Source: Swaminathania salitolerans (GTDB lineage Bacteria; Pseudomonadota; Alphaproteobacteria; Acetobacterales; Acetobacteraceae). Taken from it: a DNA stretch of 64,000 bases. The stretch is taken from NCBI RefSeq assembly GCF_007988945.1, contig NZ_BJVC01000001.1, positions 806,001-870,000 on the forward strand, written 5' to 3'. The position numbers were made by a program, and so were the translations under genes. The notes under the pieces are model-generated. The model saw only the letters and a list, made by a program, of their open reading frames with translations. It was not told the DNA's origin and searched no databases. Positions 39,567 through 48,287 of this stretch are shown piece by piece (position 1 is the first letter of the stretch; every line of letters begins with the position of its first letter).

Positions 39567-39669
39567 GTCCTGAGTGGGCCGGGTATGCGGTCTTCTTAAC
39601 GAAGAAATAAGCCGGGTCGGGTAATCTTCAGAACGGTCGGCGTCACCCCTTTCCCGTTTTCCGGTGTCG

Positions 39670-39701
39670 TATCCCGCTGCTATCCCGCTACCATCCCGGG
39701 G
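39670..39701. repeat. Three-unit 11-bp tandem repeat
   Basis: TATCCCGCTGC (39670-39680), TATCCCGCTAC (39681-39691) and a shortened CATCCCGGGG (39692-39701), in the spacer between ndk and the next ORF. Confidence 0.7.
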
Positions 39702-39800
39702 CCGTCATGGTGGGCCCGCGGGAGAAGGGGAGCGTCTTCCGCTGCCGGATCGCCGGGGGGCGGTGAAGAACGTCATTTCCAGGGAGAATAGTGTCGCGAT

Positions 39801-40322
39801 ATGGGGGCAGACGGAAAATCCGGGGCGCATAGCGCCCGTATCATCCCTTTTCCCGGCCATCGGACCGGTCGTGCGCGCGACGTTTCAGCGCATTCCTGCG
39901 ACAGGGACCGCGTTTCGGGTCATACCGGATCCGACGAGCATGAGATGGAGGACCCGGGCCTGATCGTCCGGAGCGAGGATGGAACGCCACTCAGCAAGAT
40001 CGGTATGGCGGGGCGGGAATGCTGTTTCGTTCTGCGTCCGCACACCGACAGGGTGCGTATCGTCGTGCCGGAGACCGGAGACGCGCTCATCCTGTCGAGG
40101 ATCGAGAAGATCGTCATCTCCGAAACCGATGGCGTCTCGGAACTCAATGGCGGGCCGGACGCCCCGGGGCCGTCTCCTTTCGCGGATGGAATGCACTGGC
40201 AGGACGGAAGCGGCACGCTCGTTCTCGTGCGCAAATCGCCCCATCAGGTCGGTCTTCTCTCGATATGCTTCAGGGAGGATGTCATCGACCTGCCGGAGAA
40301 AACCCGGAACGATCCCGGGTGA
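39801..40322 (+). CDS. Hypothetical protein resembling the C-terminal tail of the neighbouring Hint protein
   Basis: A 173-residue ORF with GC-rich third positions like its neighbours. From about residue 49 it can be laid against the C-terminal part of the Hint protein encoded at 40452-42572. EDPGLIVRSEDGTPL matches EPRLQLLLADGTLL, FVLRPHTDRVRIVVPET matches FALPSGVTSATLISRS, and MHWQDGSGTLVLV matches MRWTSGAAKIELA. This is an alignment by eye, not a search. The start could be the ATG at 39801 (AGGGAG about 14 bases upstream) or one near residue 49. It has no signal peptide and no cysteine pattern. It may be a stand-alone paralogue of the tail domain. Confidence 0.55.
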   Translation: MGADGKSGAHSARIIPFPGHRTGRARDVSAHSCDRDRVSGHTGSDEHEMEDPGLIVRSEDGTPLSKIGMAGRECCFVLRPHTDRVRIVVPETGDALILSRIEKIVISETDGVSELNGGPDAPGPSPFADGMHWQDGSGTLVLVRKSPHQVGLLSICFREDVIDLPEKTRNDPG

Positions 40323-40415
40323 TCTCCCGGGGATAGCACTCCTCCATCCGGATTCCCCCGATCGGAGGCGCCGGAAGAGACGACCCGCCCCGATGAGGGA
40401 AACAGGCCGATAGAG

Positions 40416-40446
40416 AAAACGGGACGCCCGGCGCCAAACGGGCGTC
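40416..40446 (-). terminator. Terminator of the Hint gene (minus strand)
   Basis: Read on the minus strand, a perfect 8-bp stem GACGCCCG/CGGGCGTC (40439-40446 with 40423-40430) and an 8-base loop are followed by CCGTTTTC. It lies 6 bases past the Hint stop codon. The T tract is short and set off by two C. Confidence 0.5.
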
Positions 40447-40451
40447 GGAGG

Positions 40452-42572
40452 TCAGGCAGCCAGAGCGCCGGTCGGAAGTGCGCTATAGGGGCCGCATGCC
40501 TTGATCGCCACCGCCATCATCGTTCCGTCCAGCTCGGTTTCCCGGGCGAGCTCTATCTTCGCAGCGCCTGAGGTCCAGCGCATCTGCGCCGTTTCGACCG
40601 AGTTCCAGCCCGGTAGCGTGGCGTCAACCAGATGAGAGGTGAGGGTCTGCGTCTCATGGGCGTCGAAGAGCGTGATATCGCCGACCAGAACCCCGAGCAG
40701 GCGTCTGTCGTCGACAAATCGTCCCATCGTGTCGCAGGGTCGGGCGGAGCGCGAAATCAGGGTCGCGCTCGTGACACCGGAGGGGAGGGCGAAGAGCACG
40801 TGGCTCCCTGTACGGCGATGCGGGAAAAGGAGCGTTCCATCGGCAAGGAGGAGCTGAAGCCGCGGTTCGTCGCATAGTGCGAGCCTCCCGGAGTCCGGCG
40901 CGCCGTAAAGCATGGACGCACGATCCGCGAGTGCACGATGGATCGGCTCCACGAAGTCGCGCCCGGTCGCCAGTGGCAGCCTGTCGGAACCGGCGCTTGC
41001 GCGGCTCGCCGGGAGATGGAGAGCAGCGATGTCGGCATTGGCAAATTGCGAACGGTTGCCGCTGTCGAGATAGCTCTCGGTCAGGGCGTCCTCCGCCCAG
41101 ATCGCCTCATGCTCGGCGAACTCGACGTGATAATAGGTATAGTCGCCGATCGAGCGGTCGATGACGATCGAGCGGTCATTGACCAGCATACGGGCCGGGA
41201 CGAGCTTGCCTTCGAAGACCATGCAATGCTCCTGCGTGACCAGAAGATCCCGTGACGGGATGCCCTCGGCCAGTGCGCCGGCACGGAACCGGACGAGCCA
41301 GTTCTCTTCGGGGACCGGCTGGGTCTCAACCGTGATATGACGATGCCCCACCCACAGCACCGGCCTCGGACCCGACAGGGTTTCCACCAGATCTCCCCGG
41401 GTCAGATCCTCGACGGCCACGTCGCCGGTCGTTCCGCGGATCATGGTTCCGGCGGCGAAGCACGTCGTATAGAGCGTGCGACCGGTTCCGTCATCCTGCA
41501 GGGCGTAGCCGAGGGTCGAGGCATTCCTGACGGCCAGAGTATAGCTGTTTCCGTCGACCGTCTGGAAGGTGATGCCGGACGTCGTGCGGATTACGTTCCT
41601 GATCGACGATTTCGGGATGGCTGTCAGATCGATGGTATCGCCCGCGGAGAAACCCGAGATGACATTGGTCGGCATCGTCGTGCCGTTGACCACGAGATGG
41701 GCGCCGTCTCCATCGAGACCGATCGTGCCCGAACCGGCCGCGCCGTTGAGCACAAGGGTGCCGCCCGCCGAAACGGCGACCTGGCCGTCGATGCGTGCAC
41801 CTGAGGTGACGGTGATACGAGCGCCCGAAAGTGCCTGAACGTTCGAGAGGGCCGCACCGCTGTCATAGATCAGGCTGACATTGCTCGATGCGACATACAG
41901 ACGCGGGTCGGCATAGGCGCTACCGAATTCGACGGTGCCCCCGCGGGAGGTGAAGGTCGTGTTGTTGCTTGCCCCGGTTGCCGCGAGATAGACCTTGCCG
42001 CCGTCGACGGTGGTGTAGTTCGTCACGCTCCCGGAGCTGACGAGCAGCGTTGCGCCTGTGCCCACTGTGACCGAGGATGCGACGGCCCCGCCGGCAAGAC
42101 GAACCGTCGCGCCGCTTCCCGAGAGGCTGCCGCTCGTGAAGCTGGCACTGGTCCCGAAGGCGTTCACCCAACCGTCCGCTGCAACGGTGACCTGTGTCAG
42201 TGCGCCGCCATCGAACCAGCCGTCATAACCGGCATCGATCTCGCCGCCGCTGGAAACCGTCGTTCCGCTCAGGTTTCCGCCCTGGCTGACATAACCGTAA
42301 TTACCATCGGTAATACGGCCACCGCTGAACGTTGCACCGGAAATCACGTTAAAAAAACCGTCGATCCCGACGCTCGCGGCGGCGCGTAGAATGCCGCCGG
42401 CGCTGATCGTGGTCGATCCCTCCACACGGGCACCGTCCAGCGCAGACAGCACGCCGCCGGAGAGGATGACGGTATCGTCCGTAACGCCGCCGGAGGATAC
42501 GACCAGGGTGTCTCCCGACACGACACGCGGATTCGAGGTGGTTTGACCGGAATTAACGGTTTTTATTGTCAT
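40452..42572 (-). CDS. Hint-domain protein with beta-helix-like repeats
   Basis: A 706-residue protein. Residues about 1-300 are Ser/Thr/Gly/Val-rich repeats of about 20 residues with V-SGG/AGG turns (VVSSGGVTDDTVILSGGVLSA), like AIDA-type passenger repeats. A short link LYTTC leads to a Hint (hedgehog/intein) domain: CFAAGTMIRG with the potential nucleophile Cys near residue 369, VEDLTRGDLVET, and TQEHCMVF (His block) near residue 448. The C-terminal about 120 residues contain SRSARPCDTMGRFVDDRRLLGVLVG. No signal peptide is seen. Such proteins are common in acetic acid bacteria and may be surface-located and self-cleaving. It diverges from a glycosyltransferase operon. Confidence 0.85.
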   Translation of the reverse strand: MTIKTVNSGQTTSNPRVVSGDTLVVSSGGVTDDTVILSGGVLSALDGARVEGSTTISAGGILRAAASVGIDGFFNVISGATFSGGRITDGNYGYVSQGGNLSGTTVSSGGEIDAGYDGWFDGGALTQVTVAADGWVNAFGTSASFTSGSLSGSGATVRLAGGAVASSVTVGTGATLLVSSGSVTNYTTVDGGKVYLAATGASNNTTFTSRGGTVEFGSAYADPRLYVASSNVSLIYDSGAALSNVQALSGARITVTSGARIDGQVAVSAGGTLVLNGAAGSGTIGLDGDGAHLVVNGTTMPTNVISGFSAGDTIDLTAIPKSSIRNVIRTTSGITFQTVDGNSYTLAVRNASTLGYALQDDGTGRTLYTTCFAAGTMIRGTTGDVAVEDLTRGDLVETLSGPRPVLWVGHRHITVETQPVPEENWLVRFRAGALAEGIPSRDLLVTQEHCMVFEGKLVPARMLVNDRSIVIDRSIGDYTYYHVEFAEHEAIWAEDALTESYLDSGNRSQFANADIAALHLPASRASAGSDRLPLATGRDFVEPIHRALADRASMLYGAPDSGRLALCDEPRLQLLLADGTLLFPHRRTGSHVLFALPSGVTSATLISRSARPCDTMGRFVDDRRLLGVLVGDITLFDAHETQTLTSHLVDATLPGWNSVETAQMRWTSGAAKIELARETELDGTMMAVAIKACGPYSALPTGALAA

Positions 42573-43009
42573 TTCTGGCTCATTCAGGGATAGTCGTCAC
42601 TATATGGAGCATAGTCGTTAATGATCTGTCATCATAAATTACATAAGGTCGCATTCGGATTCGAGTTTTAACGATAATATAATGATTACTTCTGCGAAAG
42701 CGCCTGCGAATCGTGCTTCGCAATTCCCGTTGTTTCGCCGATCTGTGTTCGCTTTTGTCTTCAACCCGGAATTGGACCGCGGTGCGAGAGGTCAGGACAG
42801 TATCCCGGGGCCAGTATCCCTGGATTAGTATCAGACGGCGCAAGCGATCTCTCCACGACATCTCGCGCGCGACGCGACGACCCTTCCGCGCATCGTGAAG
42901 CGCGCCGCGATGCCGTATCGTCCTCCCATGGTGTCCCTGCGGGTCCACTGGCTGGCACAACAGGAAAATGCTACCAAGGCGGGAGTGAAACGTTCCGACA
43001 GGGAGAGAA
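42573..43009. other. Divergent promoter region between Hint gene and GT2 gene
   Basis: About 437 bases without a supported gene. The side next to the Hint gene (42573-42700) is markedly AT-rich, containing ATAATATAATGATTA near 42672, a likely place for the minus-strand promoter. The middle holds a 14-bp tandem repeat. A GGGAGAG ribosome binding site precedes the GT2 ATG at 43010. Confidence 0.5.
42797..42838. repeat. Three-unit 14-bp tandem repeat
   Basis: ACAGTATCCCGGGG (42797-42810), CCAGTATCCCTGGA (42811-42824), TTAGTATCAGACGG (42825-42838), with the AGTATC core kept in all three. Confidence 0.65.
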
Positions 43010-44023
43010 ATGAACGCTGGCGAGATTCATCGATCCGGCTCCGCCGAGGCCCCCGCGCGTCAGTCGCCGGATCGCCCGCCGCGCGTTGCGGTCCTCGTGC
43101 CCTGTTACAACGAGGAGATCACGATCGGTGCCGTGGTGCGCGACTTGCGGGCAGCGCTCTCCGATGGCGATATCCATGTCGAAATCCACGTCTATGACAA
43201 TAATTCGACCGATGGCACGACGGAGGCGGCGCGCGCCGCCGGAGCGCTGACCCGCAGAGAGCGGCTTCAGGGCAAGGGACATGTGATCAGGCGGATGTTC
43301 GCTGATATCGAGGCCGATTTCTATCTCCTGATCGACGGGGACGGAACCTATGAGGCCGCGGCCGCACCCCGGATGCTGGACCTCGCGCGCACGGATGGGC
43401 TCGATATGGTGACCGGGACCCGTCGTCACGAGGCGCGCGCGGCCTATCGTGCCGGTCACGTGCTGGGCAACAGGGTTCTTACAGGTCTTGTCGTCGCTCT
43501 TTTCGGGCGCGGCCAGTCGGACATGCTCTCGGGCTATCGCGTTTTCAGCCGTCGCTTCGTCAAATCCTTCCCGGCCCTCTCCTCGGGTTTCGAGACCGAG
43601 ACGGAGCTGACCGTTCACGCCCTTCAGCTCAATATGGCGGTAGGCGAGGTGGAAACGCGCTATGTCGAGCGCCCCGAAGGATCGTTCTCCAAGCTCAGCA
43701 CCTATCGTGACGGGTTCCGCATTCTCGGCACGATCGTCAATCTCCTCAAGCAGGAGCGACCGTTCCTGTTCTTTTCGGCGATCGGCACGATCTGCGGCAT
43801 TCTGGGTCTGCTCGTCGGGTCCAGGGCCATCCTCGATTTCATGGAATTCCATCGGGTGCCGCATCTGCCGTCCGCCGTGCTCGCGATGGGGTTCGAGCTT
43901 CTCGCTGCCCTGTCCTTTGTGTGCGGTCTGATCCTGAACAGCGTTGCGCTCGCCCGGCAGGAGGTCAAGCGCCTGAGCTACCTCTCCTACAGGGCGCCCT
44001 TGCGGGAGTGGTCCGGATCTTGA
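43010..44023 (+). CDS. Family 2 glycosyltransferase (dolichol-phosphate-mannose-synthase-like)
   Basis: A 337-residue membrane-bound GT2. The N-terminal catalytic domain has VAVLVPCYNEEITIG near residue 26, VYDNNSTDGT near residue 63 and the metal-binding DGDGTYE near residue 109. Two C-terminal transmembrane helices occupy about residues 250-275 and 285-315. Such enzymes transfer a sugar from a nucleotide donor to polyprenyl phosphate, producing a donor for periplasmic transferases. GGGAGAG precedes the ATG. Its stop overlaps the TTG start of the DUF2142 gene, whose product is the likely periplasm-facing partner. Confidence 0.92.
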   Translation: MNAGEIHRSGSAEAPARQSPDRPPRVAVLVPCYNEEITIGAVVRDLRAALSDGDIHVEIHVYDNNSTDGTTEAARAAGALTRRERLQGKGHVIRRMFADIEADFYLLIDGDGTYEAAAAPRMLDLARTDGLDMVTGTRRHEARAAYRAGHVLGNRVLTGLVVALFGRGQSDMLSGYRVFSRRFVKSFPALSSGFETETELTVHALQLNMAVGEVETRYVERPEGSFSKLSTYRDGFRILGTIVNLLKQERPFLFFSAIGTICGILGLLVGSRAILDFMEFHRVPHLPSAVLAMGFELLAALSFVCGLILNSVALARQEVKRLSYLSYRAPLREWSGS

Positions 44024-45435
44024 GCCTTGCCCGTCGCGTTGCGCGGCTCTGGACCGCAGCCCTTCTGCGCCCGGTCCTAGTCTATGTGCTCTTTGCCGCC
44101 CTCATGAGCCTGTCCTGTGTCGTCCTGACACCGCCCGGCCAGACACCGGACGAGCGCAATCACCTCGCACGCATCACCCAGATATCGAGGGGGCATATCG
44201 TCGGCACGAAGCTCGGCTCCATCGATGCGGGCGGAGAGATCTCGCAGAGCTTTCCGCTCGAGTTCGAGATGCTCGACGATCTCAGGGGGCATGCCGAGCG
44301 GCAGACGGACCTGCAGGCGCTGCACCGTCTGGCGTCCCGCCCCTGGGTCTTCGAGCAGAGCTGGGTCTCCTTTCCGAATACGGTGATCTACGCGCCCTTC
44401 ACCTACATACCTGCAGCCATCGTCACCTTCATCGCGCGTCACGCCGAGCTGAGCATCGTCGTGACGGATTATGCGATCCGTGCGGTCAACGCGATCGCGA
44501 GTGTTACCCTGACCGCCTGCGGTCTTGCCCTGGCGCGCAGGGGTACGCTCTTGCTGCTCCTTCTCGCATGTCTTCCGATGACGATCGCTCTGGGGGCATC
44601 GTGCTCGCAAGACGGTATCCTGTTCGGAGTTGCGACCCTTGCGACCGGATTGATGACCCGCCTCGACCCGCGGGACCGGGATTGCACCGGCAATGCCATG
44701 CTGTGGGGAGGGCTTGCGCTGTGTTTCGCCCTTCTGGCCGTCAGCAAGCCTACGCTGCTTCCATGTGCCCTGATCGCGTCTGCTCTTTCTGTTCGCGGTC
44801 GCAGGGTGAGGGGCTGGATGCCTCTCGCGGCGGGTGTCGCTGCGCTGTCCCTGTGGACGATCGTCGGCGTACGACCGGCCAAGATGCAGTTCCATGCCGG
44901 TCTCGGCGTCTCGGATGGCGGTCAGATCGCCTATCTTCTGGCTCATCCCTTGCGTATTCCGGCTCTCGCCTGGGACACGCTTGCCTTTTCCGGCCACGAT
45001 CTCGTCAGGCAGTTCGTGGGCGTGCTCGGTTGGCTCGATACCAGTTTTCCCGATCCCTTTTATACGGGCGTGTACGTCGTGGGGGCGGCGGTGCTTTCGA
45101 TTCCGCTATGGGCCTGGTTTTTCGCACCCGGAGAGCGGCAGGATCCGCGTGTGTCCGCTGCGGTTCTCTCCTGTGTGATGCTCGCCGCCGGATCGGTGTT
45201 CTTTCTGCTCTACCTCGTCTGGACACCGGTCGGGTCACCGCGGGTGGAGGGCGTTCAGGGGCGCTATTTTCTCCTGATCGCTCCTTTTCTCGCGCTGCTC
45301 TTTCCGGCCCAGCCCGGAGCGGGGCGTCTCCTGCGCAGCGCAGCGCTCCATCAATGCGTCATGGTGTTCGCCTGTGCGCTTCTCGCACTCGATACGGCAA
45401 CGCTCACGGCCGTTCTCATGACACGCTACTGGTAG
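44020..45435 (+). CDS. DUF2142 membrane protein (GT-C-like)
   Basis: A 471-residue polytopic membrane protein. The N-terminus has one membrane helix followed by TPPGQTPDERNHLARI, where the PDE-xx-H motif fits DUF2142 and the metal-binding first loop of GT-C glycosyltransferases. About ten further hydrophobic segments follow, with GVQGRYFLLIAPFLALL near residue 410. It probably adds a sugar from a polyprenyl-linked donor on the outer face of the membrane, using the product of the preceding GT2. The TTG at 44020 overlaps the GT2 stop (TTGA); a GTG at 44008 is the alternative start. Confidence 0.85.
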   Translation: MSLARRVARLWTAALLRPVLVYVLFAALMSLSCVVLTPPGQTPDERNHLARITQISRGHIVGTKLGSIDAGGEISQSFPLEFEMLDDLRGHAERQTDLQALHRLASRPWVFEQSWVSFPNTVIYAPFTYIPAAIVTFIARHAELSIVVTDYAIRAVNAIASVTLTACGLALARRGTLLLLLLACLPMTIALGASCSQDGILFGVATLATGLMTRLDPRDRDCTGNAMLWGGLALCFALLAVSKPTLLPCALIASALSVRGRRVRGWMPLAAGVAALSLWTIVGVRPAKMQFHAGLGVSDGGQIAYLLAHPLRIPALAWDTLAFSGHDLVRQFVGVLGWLDTSFPDPFYTGVYVVGAAVLSIPLWAWFFAPGERQDPRVSAAVLSCVMLAAGSVFFLLYLVWTPVGSPRVEGVQGRYFLLIAPFLALLFPAQPGAGRLLRSAALHQCVMVFACALLALDTATLTAVLMTRYW

Positions 45436-45630
45436 GTCTCTCCCGAAGGACGGGACCGGACTGCGCGAGAGGGAGAGATCCCGGCGGGATGCGCCGGAGG
45501 CGGGAAGGGGGAAGGCGCCTTGCGGATTCCCCCCCCAGGTGTTTCTTCCTTAGCCTTTCGCCTGCGCTCCGGGCTGGCCGTGGGTGCCAGGGCGCCGGGT
45601 TCGAGGGGCGGATCAGGATGCCCGGTCGGG

Positions 45631-45656
45631 GCGTTCGATCAGGGCGTCCGATCAGG
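45631..45656. repeat. Two-unit 13-bp tandem repeat at the purN stop
   Basis: GCGTTCGATCAGG (45631-45643) and GCGTCCGATCAGG (45644-45656), differing at one base. The second unit includes the purN stop codon (TGA on the minus strand, 45652-45654). The preceding spacer (45436-45630) shows no gene. Confidence 0.7.
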
Positions 45657-46251
45657 GCGCGACGTCGTGCGGGTTCCGGTCGCGCAGGAAGGTCGCGAGA
45701 GCCTCCGGATAGAGACGGTGTTCCTCGGCGAGAACCCGCCCGGCAAGCGTTTCAGCTGTGTCGTCAGGGAGGATGTCCACCCTCGCCTGAGCGAGGACGG
45801 GGCCTTCATCGACACCGTCGGTGACGAGATGCACCGTGCATCCGTGATGGCTGTCGCCCGAAGCGAGGGCACGCGCATGCGTATCGAGGCCCGGATAGGC
45901 CGGAAGAAGGCTCGGATGGATATTGAGCATCCGCCCCGCCCAGCGCGACACCAGAAAAGGGGTGAGAACGCGCATGTAGCCCGCAAGACAGACGATCTCT
46001 GCGCCGGCCTGCTGCAGCGCGGCATCGACCGCCGCCTCATGTGCGGCACGGTCGCGCGCAAAGGGGCGATGATCGATTGCATGAACGGCCAGACCGGCAC
46101 GCCTTGCGGTTTCGAGGCCGGGCGCCTCGGGGTTGTTGCTCAGCACCAGGGCGATGCGCGCCGGATATCCGGGGTCGGCACAGGCCTCGATCAGCGCCTC
46201 CATGTTCGAGCCGCGCCCGCTGATGAGCACGGCAATCGGGGTCTTGCTCAT
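45652..46251 (-). CDS. purN: Phosphoribosylglycinamide formyltransferase
   Basis: A 199-residue GAR transformylase. It has [14 protein letters not shown] near residue 8, the active-site [18 protein letters not shown] (Asn and His) near residue 107, and [11 protein letters not shown] (Asp) near residue 139. It transfers formyl from 10-formyltetrahydrofolate to GAR in purine synthesis. Its ATG overlaps the purM stop (46248-46251), so the pair is coupled. The frame is open upstream in a shadow of purM; the ATG at 46251 gives the family start. Confidence 0.96.
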   Translation of the reverse strand: MSKTPIAVLISGRGSNMEALIEACADPGYPARIALVLSNNPEAPGLETARRAGLAVHAIDHRPFARDRAAHEAAVDAALQQAGAEIVCLAGYMRVLTPFLVSRWAGRMLNIHPSLLPAYPGLDTHARALASGDSHHGCTVHLVTDGVDEGPVLAQARVDILPDDTAETLAGRVLAEEHRLYPEALATFLRDRNPHDVAP

Positions 46252-47306
46252 GCGCTGAAGTCGACCTCGCCCTTCATGCGATAGGCCGGCCCTCCGGAGG
46301 TCACCGTGCCGATGACATGGCCGGTTTCGCCACGCCCGGCGAGAAGCGACAGGACGCGCTCGGGTTCCGAAGTGACGAGTACCATGCCCACACCGCAATT
46401 GAAGACGCGCAGCATCTCGTCCTGCGAGACGTTGCCGGTGCGGGCCAGCCAGCCGAATACGGGCGGGACCGGCCAGCTGCCTGCCGCGATCTCGACGCCG
46501 AGTCCCTCCGGCAGAACCCGGGGGAGGTTTCCGGGCAGACCACCGCCGGTGATATGGGCGCAGCCATGAAGAAGACCGGCCTCGTGCAGCGCCATCACGG
46601 TGCGGACATAGAGCGTCGTCGGTCGCAGAAGGGCCTCGCCCAGGGTTTCGCCCGGGGCAAACGGTGCCGCATCCGACCAGCCGAGGCCGCTGCGCTGGAC
46701 GATGCTGCGAACGAGGGAGAAGCCGTTCGAATGCACGCCGCTCGAAGGCAGCGCGATCAGTGTATCCCCCGCGCGGATGCCCGATGGCAGAAGGGCCGAG
46801 CGCTCCGCCGCGCCCACGCTGAAACCTGCGAGATCGTAGTGGCCCTGCGCATACATGCCCGGCATCTCGGCGGTTTCGCCTCCGACGAGGGCGCATTCGG
46901 AGTCCTGGCACGCCTTGGCGATGCCTTCGATGACCCGTGCGGCGTCCTTCACCGCAAGGCGCCCCGTGGCGAGATAATCGAGAAAGAAGAGCGGCCTTGC
47001 GCCCTGTACCACCAGATCGTTGACGCACATGGCGACGAGATCGATCCCGACCGTGTCATGATGGCCGCTCTCGATTGCAACCATCAGCTTGGTACCGACA
47101 CCGTCGGTACAGCTGACGAGCACGGGATCGACGAATCCGGCGGCCTTGAGATCGAAAAGGGCGCCGAAGCCGCCGAGCCCGCCCATCGTGCCGGGACGGT
47201 TCGTTGCCTTTGCTGCGGGCTTGATGGCCTCGACGAGGGCATCTCCGGCTTCGATATCGACGCCCGAGTCCCGGTAGCTGGCAGATGGGGGGGTGGGATC
47301 GGTCAT
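46248..47306 (-). CDS. purM: Phosphoribosylformylglycinamidine cyclo-ligase (AIR synthetase)
   Basis: A 352-residue AIR synthetase of normal length. It has [13 protein letters not shown] at the start, [14 protein letters not shown] near residue 65, [14 protein letters not shown] near residue 140 and [16 protein letters not shown] near residue 248. It closes the imidazole ring in purine synthesis using ATP. GCGAGG precedes the ATG at 47306. It is divergent from hda by 140 bases and forms an operon with purN. Confidence 0.97.
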   Translation of the reverse strand: MTDPTPPSASYRDSGVDIEAGDALVEAIKPAAKATNRPGTMGGLGGFGALFDLKAAGFVDPVLVSCTDGVGTKLMVAIESGHHDTVGIDLVAMCVNDLVVQGARPLFFLDYLATGRLAVKDAARVIEGIAKACQDSECALVGGETAEMPGMYAQGHYDLAGFSVGAAERSALLPSGIRAGDTLIALPSSGVHSNGFSLVRSIVQRSGLGWSDAAPFAPGETLGEALLRPTTLYVRTVMALHEAGLLHGCAHITGGGLPGNLPRVLPEGLGVEIAAGSWPVPPVFGWLARTGNVSQDEMLRVFNCGVGMVLVTSEPERVLSLLAGRGETGHVIGTVTSGGPAYRMKGEVDFSA

Positions 47307-47446
47307 GCAGTCGCCTCGCTCGAAAAACCTGGCCGGTTGATGTATCATCGCTCCTTCTAGAGGAGCCGCACCGGCTCGGAAAGGACCGGAACAGCTAATC
47401 GATGGACAAAGCAACGGGAAATCGCGGATCCTCCGAGGCCCGGTGC

Positions 47447-48136
47447 ATGGCAGAGCAGCTCGCCTTTTCTCTCGCCCCGCCGAGAAGCGTCTCGGAGCGC
47501 CATTTCGTGGCAGCGCCTTCGAACGCGACGGCACGGCACTGGCTCAATCAGACCGGCTGGCCCGACAGGCGGCTGCTACTGGCAGGAGAGGACCGGTGCG
47601 GGAAGAGCCATCTGCTGCATATCTGGGCACAGAAGCGCAGGACCGAACTGCTTGACGCCGCGACACTCGAGATGGACCTCATCGATCGTTTCGGACATGC
47701 GATGCCGCCCTCTCTTGCGATCGACAATATCGAGCGCATCACCTCCGAGCGCAGCCTGCTTCATCTGCTCAATCGCGCGCGTGAGAGCCGGACGACCCTT
47801 CTTCTGGCCTCACGGATCTCGCCGATGCGTCAGACCTTCGTCCTGCCGGATCTCGCAAGCCGGCTGAGAGCCGTGACCGTCGTGACGATCGCAGCGCCCG
47901 AGGATTCCCTGCGGTTCACCCTGCTGCTGCGACTGATCGCCGAGCGCCAGATCGTCGTTGCCAAACCGATGATCGACTGGCTCCTGCGTCATCTCCCGCG
48001 TACCGGAGCGGCCATCGTCGAGGCCGTGGACCGGCTCGACGAGGCGGGGCTCGCTTCCGGTCGTCCTCTGACGCCCGCCATGGCGCGCAACGCCCTGAAG
48101 GGGCTTCTCGAGGAGGACGATTCCGTCGCGTTCTGA
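47447..48136 (+). CDS. hda: DnaA-related regulatory protein (Hda/HdaA-like)
   Basis: A 229-residue AAA+ protein related to DnaA domain III. The N-terminal QLAFSL (residues 4-9) fits the sliding-clamp-binding motif of Hda. Walker A-like [12 protein letters not shown] is near residue 47. The Walker B-like segment is LAIDNIERI, with Asn where Asp is common. There is no DnaA DNA-binding domain. Hda with the clamp stimulates DnaA-ATP hydrolysis after initiation. The ATG at 47447 has GAGG upstream; the 47402 start adds 15 unrelated residues. It is divergent from purM and followed by ppk. Confidence 0.88.
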   Translation: MAEQLAFSLAPPRSVSERHFVAAPSNATARHWLNQTGWPDRRLLLAGEDRCGKSHLLHIWAQKRRTELLDAATLEMDLIDRFGHAMPPSLAIDNIERITSERSLLHLLNRARESRTTLLLASRISPMRQTFVLPDLASRLRAVTVVTIAAPEDSLRFTLLLRLIAERQIVVAKPMIDWLLRHLPRTGAAIVEAVDRLDEAGLASGRPLTPAMARNALKGLLEEDDSVAF

Positions 48137-48221
48137 GGTCGCCGCGACTCCGGGACAGAAAATCGCCCGATGCATGCATCTTCGTGGCGTCAGCAACTTC
48201 ATGATGTTTGGGTTAAGGGGT

Positions 48222-48249
48222 TTGACGTATCGGTCGCGCCTGCGATGAT
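48222..48249 (+). promoter_or_regulatory. Possible ppk promoter
   Basis: TTGACG at 48222-48227 and GATGAT at 48244-48249 are spaced by 16 bases, 38 bases upstream of the ppk start. The -10 box matches TATAAT at four of six positions. Weak support from sequence only. Confidence 0.35.
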
Positions 48250-48287
48250 GCCTGTCAGGTCGTGAAACAGGACAGGGAACAGAGCGC

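Noticed and set aside
45437-45478. TCTCTCCC/GGGAGAGA inverted repeat after the DUF2142 gene as terminator
   Set aside because: The loop is 26 bases and there is no T tract, so intrinsic termination is unlikely.
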